This document shows, one piece after another, positions 63,091-64,000 of a stretch of 64,000 nucleotides of DNA. Numbering within the stretch: position 1 is the first letter of the stretch; the number at the start of each line of letters is the position of its first letter. The translations under genes and the position numbers were made by a program. The stretch is from assembly GCA_905181935.1 (NCBI GenBank), contig CAJIZV010000001.1, positions 545,560 to 609,559 on the forward strand, read 5' to 3'. The notes beneath the pieces were generated by a model. That model was not told the DNA's origin and searched no databases. It worked only from the letters and a program-made list of their open reading frames with translations. Source of the DNA: an uncultured Amylibacter sp. (GTDB taxonomy: Bacteria; Pseudomonadota; Alphaproteobacteria; Rhodobacterales; Rhodobacteraceae).

Positions 63091-63836
63091 GATTTTGGGA
63101 CATTTTTTTGGCCTTTCTGGTTGGACTTGGATTGTGGCAATCGATTGTGGTCCTCACTGAGGCCCCTCATTATATCCTACCCTCACCTTGGCGGGTGGCA
63201 CAGGCAGCCTATGAAAGCCGTGTAATTATCGCAGAAAATGCATGGGTGACTGCAGTAGAGGTCGTACTTGGCCTTGCCATCGGAACGCTTCTGGGGGTGG
63301 CGACGGCAATCCAGCTTGCGCTTTCTAAGACTGCCGAACGGCTGATGCTACCAATTCTGGTCTTCACCCAAGCAGTGCCAGTTTTTGCACTTGCCCCATT
63401 GCTGACCCTTTGGTTCGGGTATGGCATGGGCTCAAAAATCGTGATGACGGTTTTGATCATTTACTTTCCGGTGACGTCTGCATTCCATGACGGGTTGACC
63501 CAAATTGATCGTGGTTATCGGGATCTCTCACTTTCGATGGGTGCTGGAAAACTGAACTTCATGCGCCACATTCAGATCCCCAATGCATTGCCCAGCCTCG
63601 GCACAGGTCTACGGCTTGCCGCGGTCTATGCCCCAATTGGGGCCGTCATTGGCGAATGGGTTGGAGCATCTAAAGGTCTTGGGTATCTGATGTTGCTTGC
63701 CAACGGGCGTGCGAAAATTGACCTGATGTTCGCAAGCCTGATCGTCCTTGCCTGTCTGACTGTTGTCCTGCATATCGCGGTTGGGGTGCTGGCGGCGCAA
63801 CTGACCCGTTATGCCCAAGGTAATTCCTTCAAATAG
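63087..63836 (+). CDS. thiX: HMP-precursor ABC transporter permease ThiX
   Basis: A 249-residue NitT/TauT-family permease with about six spans. EAA-like loop is DLSLSMGAGKLNFMRHIQIP and GAVIGEWVGASKGLGYLML follows. The start at 63087 (MRFWDIFLAFLVGLGLWQSI) overlaps thiZ by four bases; the frame is open upstream within thiZ. Last intact gene of the thiamine operon. Confidence 0.9.
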   Translation: MRFWDIFLAFLVGLGLWQSIVVLTEAPHYILPSPWRVAQAAYESRVIIAENAWVTAVEVVLGLAIGTLLGVATAIQLALSKTAERLMLPILVFTQAVPVFALAPLLTLWFGYGMGSKIVMTVLIIYFPVTSAFHDGLTQIDRGYRDLSLSMGAGKLNFMRHIQIPNALPSLGTGLRLAAVYAPIGAVIGEWVGASKGLGYLMLLANGRAKIDLMFASLIVLACLTVVLHIAVGVLAAQLTRYAQGNSFK

Positions 63837-63847
63837 AAAGTATTAAT

Positions 63848-63910
63848 ATGCGCGCCACCGATTACCTTAAGCAGTCTGTCCAAAGTGAATGGAAGGTGTC
63901 GACTGACTAA
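63848..63910 (+). pseudogene. Truncated gene start after thiX
   Basis: Twenty codons from an ATG (MRATDYLKQSVQSEWKVSTD) before a stop. The wording is like the N-terminus of a larger protein, possibly a second TenA-like one, cut short just before the IS6 end at 63961. Low certainty. Confidence 0.3.
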
Positions 63911-63960
63911 GTAGATCAAGCATCAGGTTATGCAAATGGGCTAGCAATAAAATTAGGAGC

Positions 63961-63993
63961 GCTAATGGGACGTTAAGTTTGTTTAACAATACC
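63961..63993 (-). mobile_element. IS6-family terminal repeat at the window edge
   Basis: The sequence AATGGGACGTTAAGTTTG and TTTAACAATACC matches the end of the mini-element at 56079-56110 (AATGGGACGTCAAGTTTG, TCTGACAATGCC) in the same orientation. It is either the end of a relic or of an element largely outside the window. Confidence 0.6.
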
Positions 63994-64000
63994 TTATGTG

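Noticed and set aside
55898..63993. An intact IS6 composite transposon carrying the thiamine operon
   Set aside because: The flanking elements are internal deletions or end fragments with no functional transposase and no target duplications, so only historical movement can be suggested.

Overview
The window looks like a chromosomal segment of an AT-rich marine alphaproteobacterium, most likely a low-GC member of the Rhodobacterales. The basis is the gene repertoire: urease plus urea ABC transporter, a DmdA-like cluster, a DUF6525-type protein next to a CobW GTPase, IS6 remnants of alphaproteobacterial type, and many ABC/LysR catabolic units. This assignment is inference from gene content, not from a marker gene. 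No rRNA, tRNA or CRISPR array was recognised.

Layout. 1-12 kb: a LysR regulator cut by the window edge, then urtABCDE (urea import, + strand) facing a complete ureDABCEFG urease operon (- strand). 12.6-18.7 kb: a sulfite-oxidase-like molybdoenzyme, a secreted protein of unknown function, a small membrane protein, a pentapeptide-repeat protein, a nuclease-like protein and an EamA exporter. This stretch holds a tandem duplication whose second pentapeptide gene has decayed. 18.9-23.6 kb: an operon for a DmdA/GcvT-like demethylase, OsmC, a crotonase-fold protein and an acyl-CoA ligase, preceded by an Lrp regulator. 24.1-29.1 kb: a CobW-family metallochaperone unit and the znuA / zur-znuC-znuB zinc uptake locus. 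ZnuA carries a long His/Asp tandem repeat. 29.2-34.9 kb: a GST, then a graveyard (half copy of the Lrp gene, TRAP permease fragment, frameshifted DUF1636 gene, IS6 remnant) around an intact FecBCD/BtuFCD-type metal-chelate ABC transporter that has a Zur-box-like palindrome upstream.

34.9-49.3 kb: a more GC-rich catabolic region. It holds LysR, leuC/leuD-like genes with a haloacetate-dehalogenase-like hydrolase, a second LysR, and a ten-gene operon (NitT/TauT-type ABC transporter, FAD oxidoreductase, class III CoA-transferase, enoyl-CoA hydratase, ferredoxin, DapA-like lyase, deaminase, ketoglutarate-semialdehyde-type dehydrogenase) that looks like a complete pathway for an unidentified nitrogenous substrate. 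49.7-52.7 kb: a VOC protein and a flavocytochrome c sulfide dehydrogenase pair.

52.8-56.1 kb: an accessory island between two IS6 remnants, holding a phage/plasmid-type gene fragment, small Lys-rich or Cys-ended ORFs and a free-standing reverse transcriptase. 56.2-63.8 kb: a TPP riboswitch and a ten-gene thiamine operon (thiD, thiO, thiS, thiG, thiE, thiF, thiY, tenA, thiZ, thiX) without thiC. This predicts thiazole synthesis plus import and salvage of the pyrimidine half. Another IS6 end lies at the right edge of the window.
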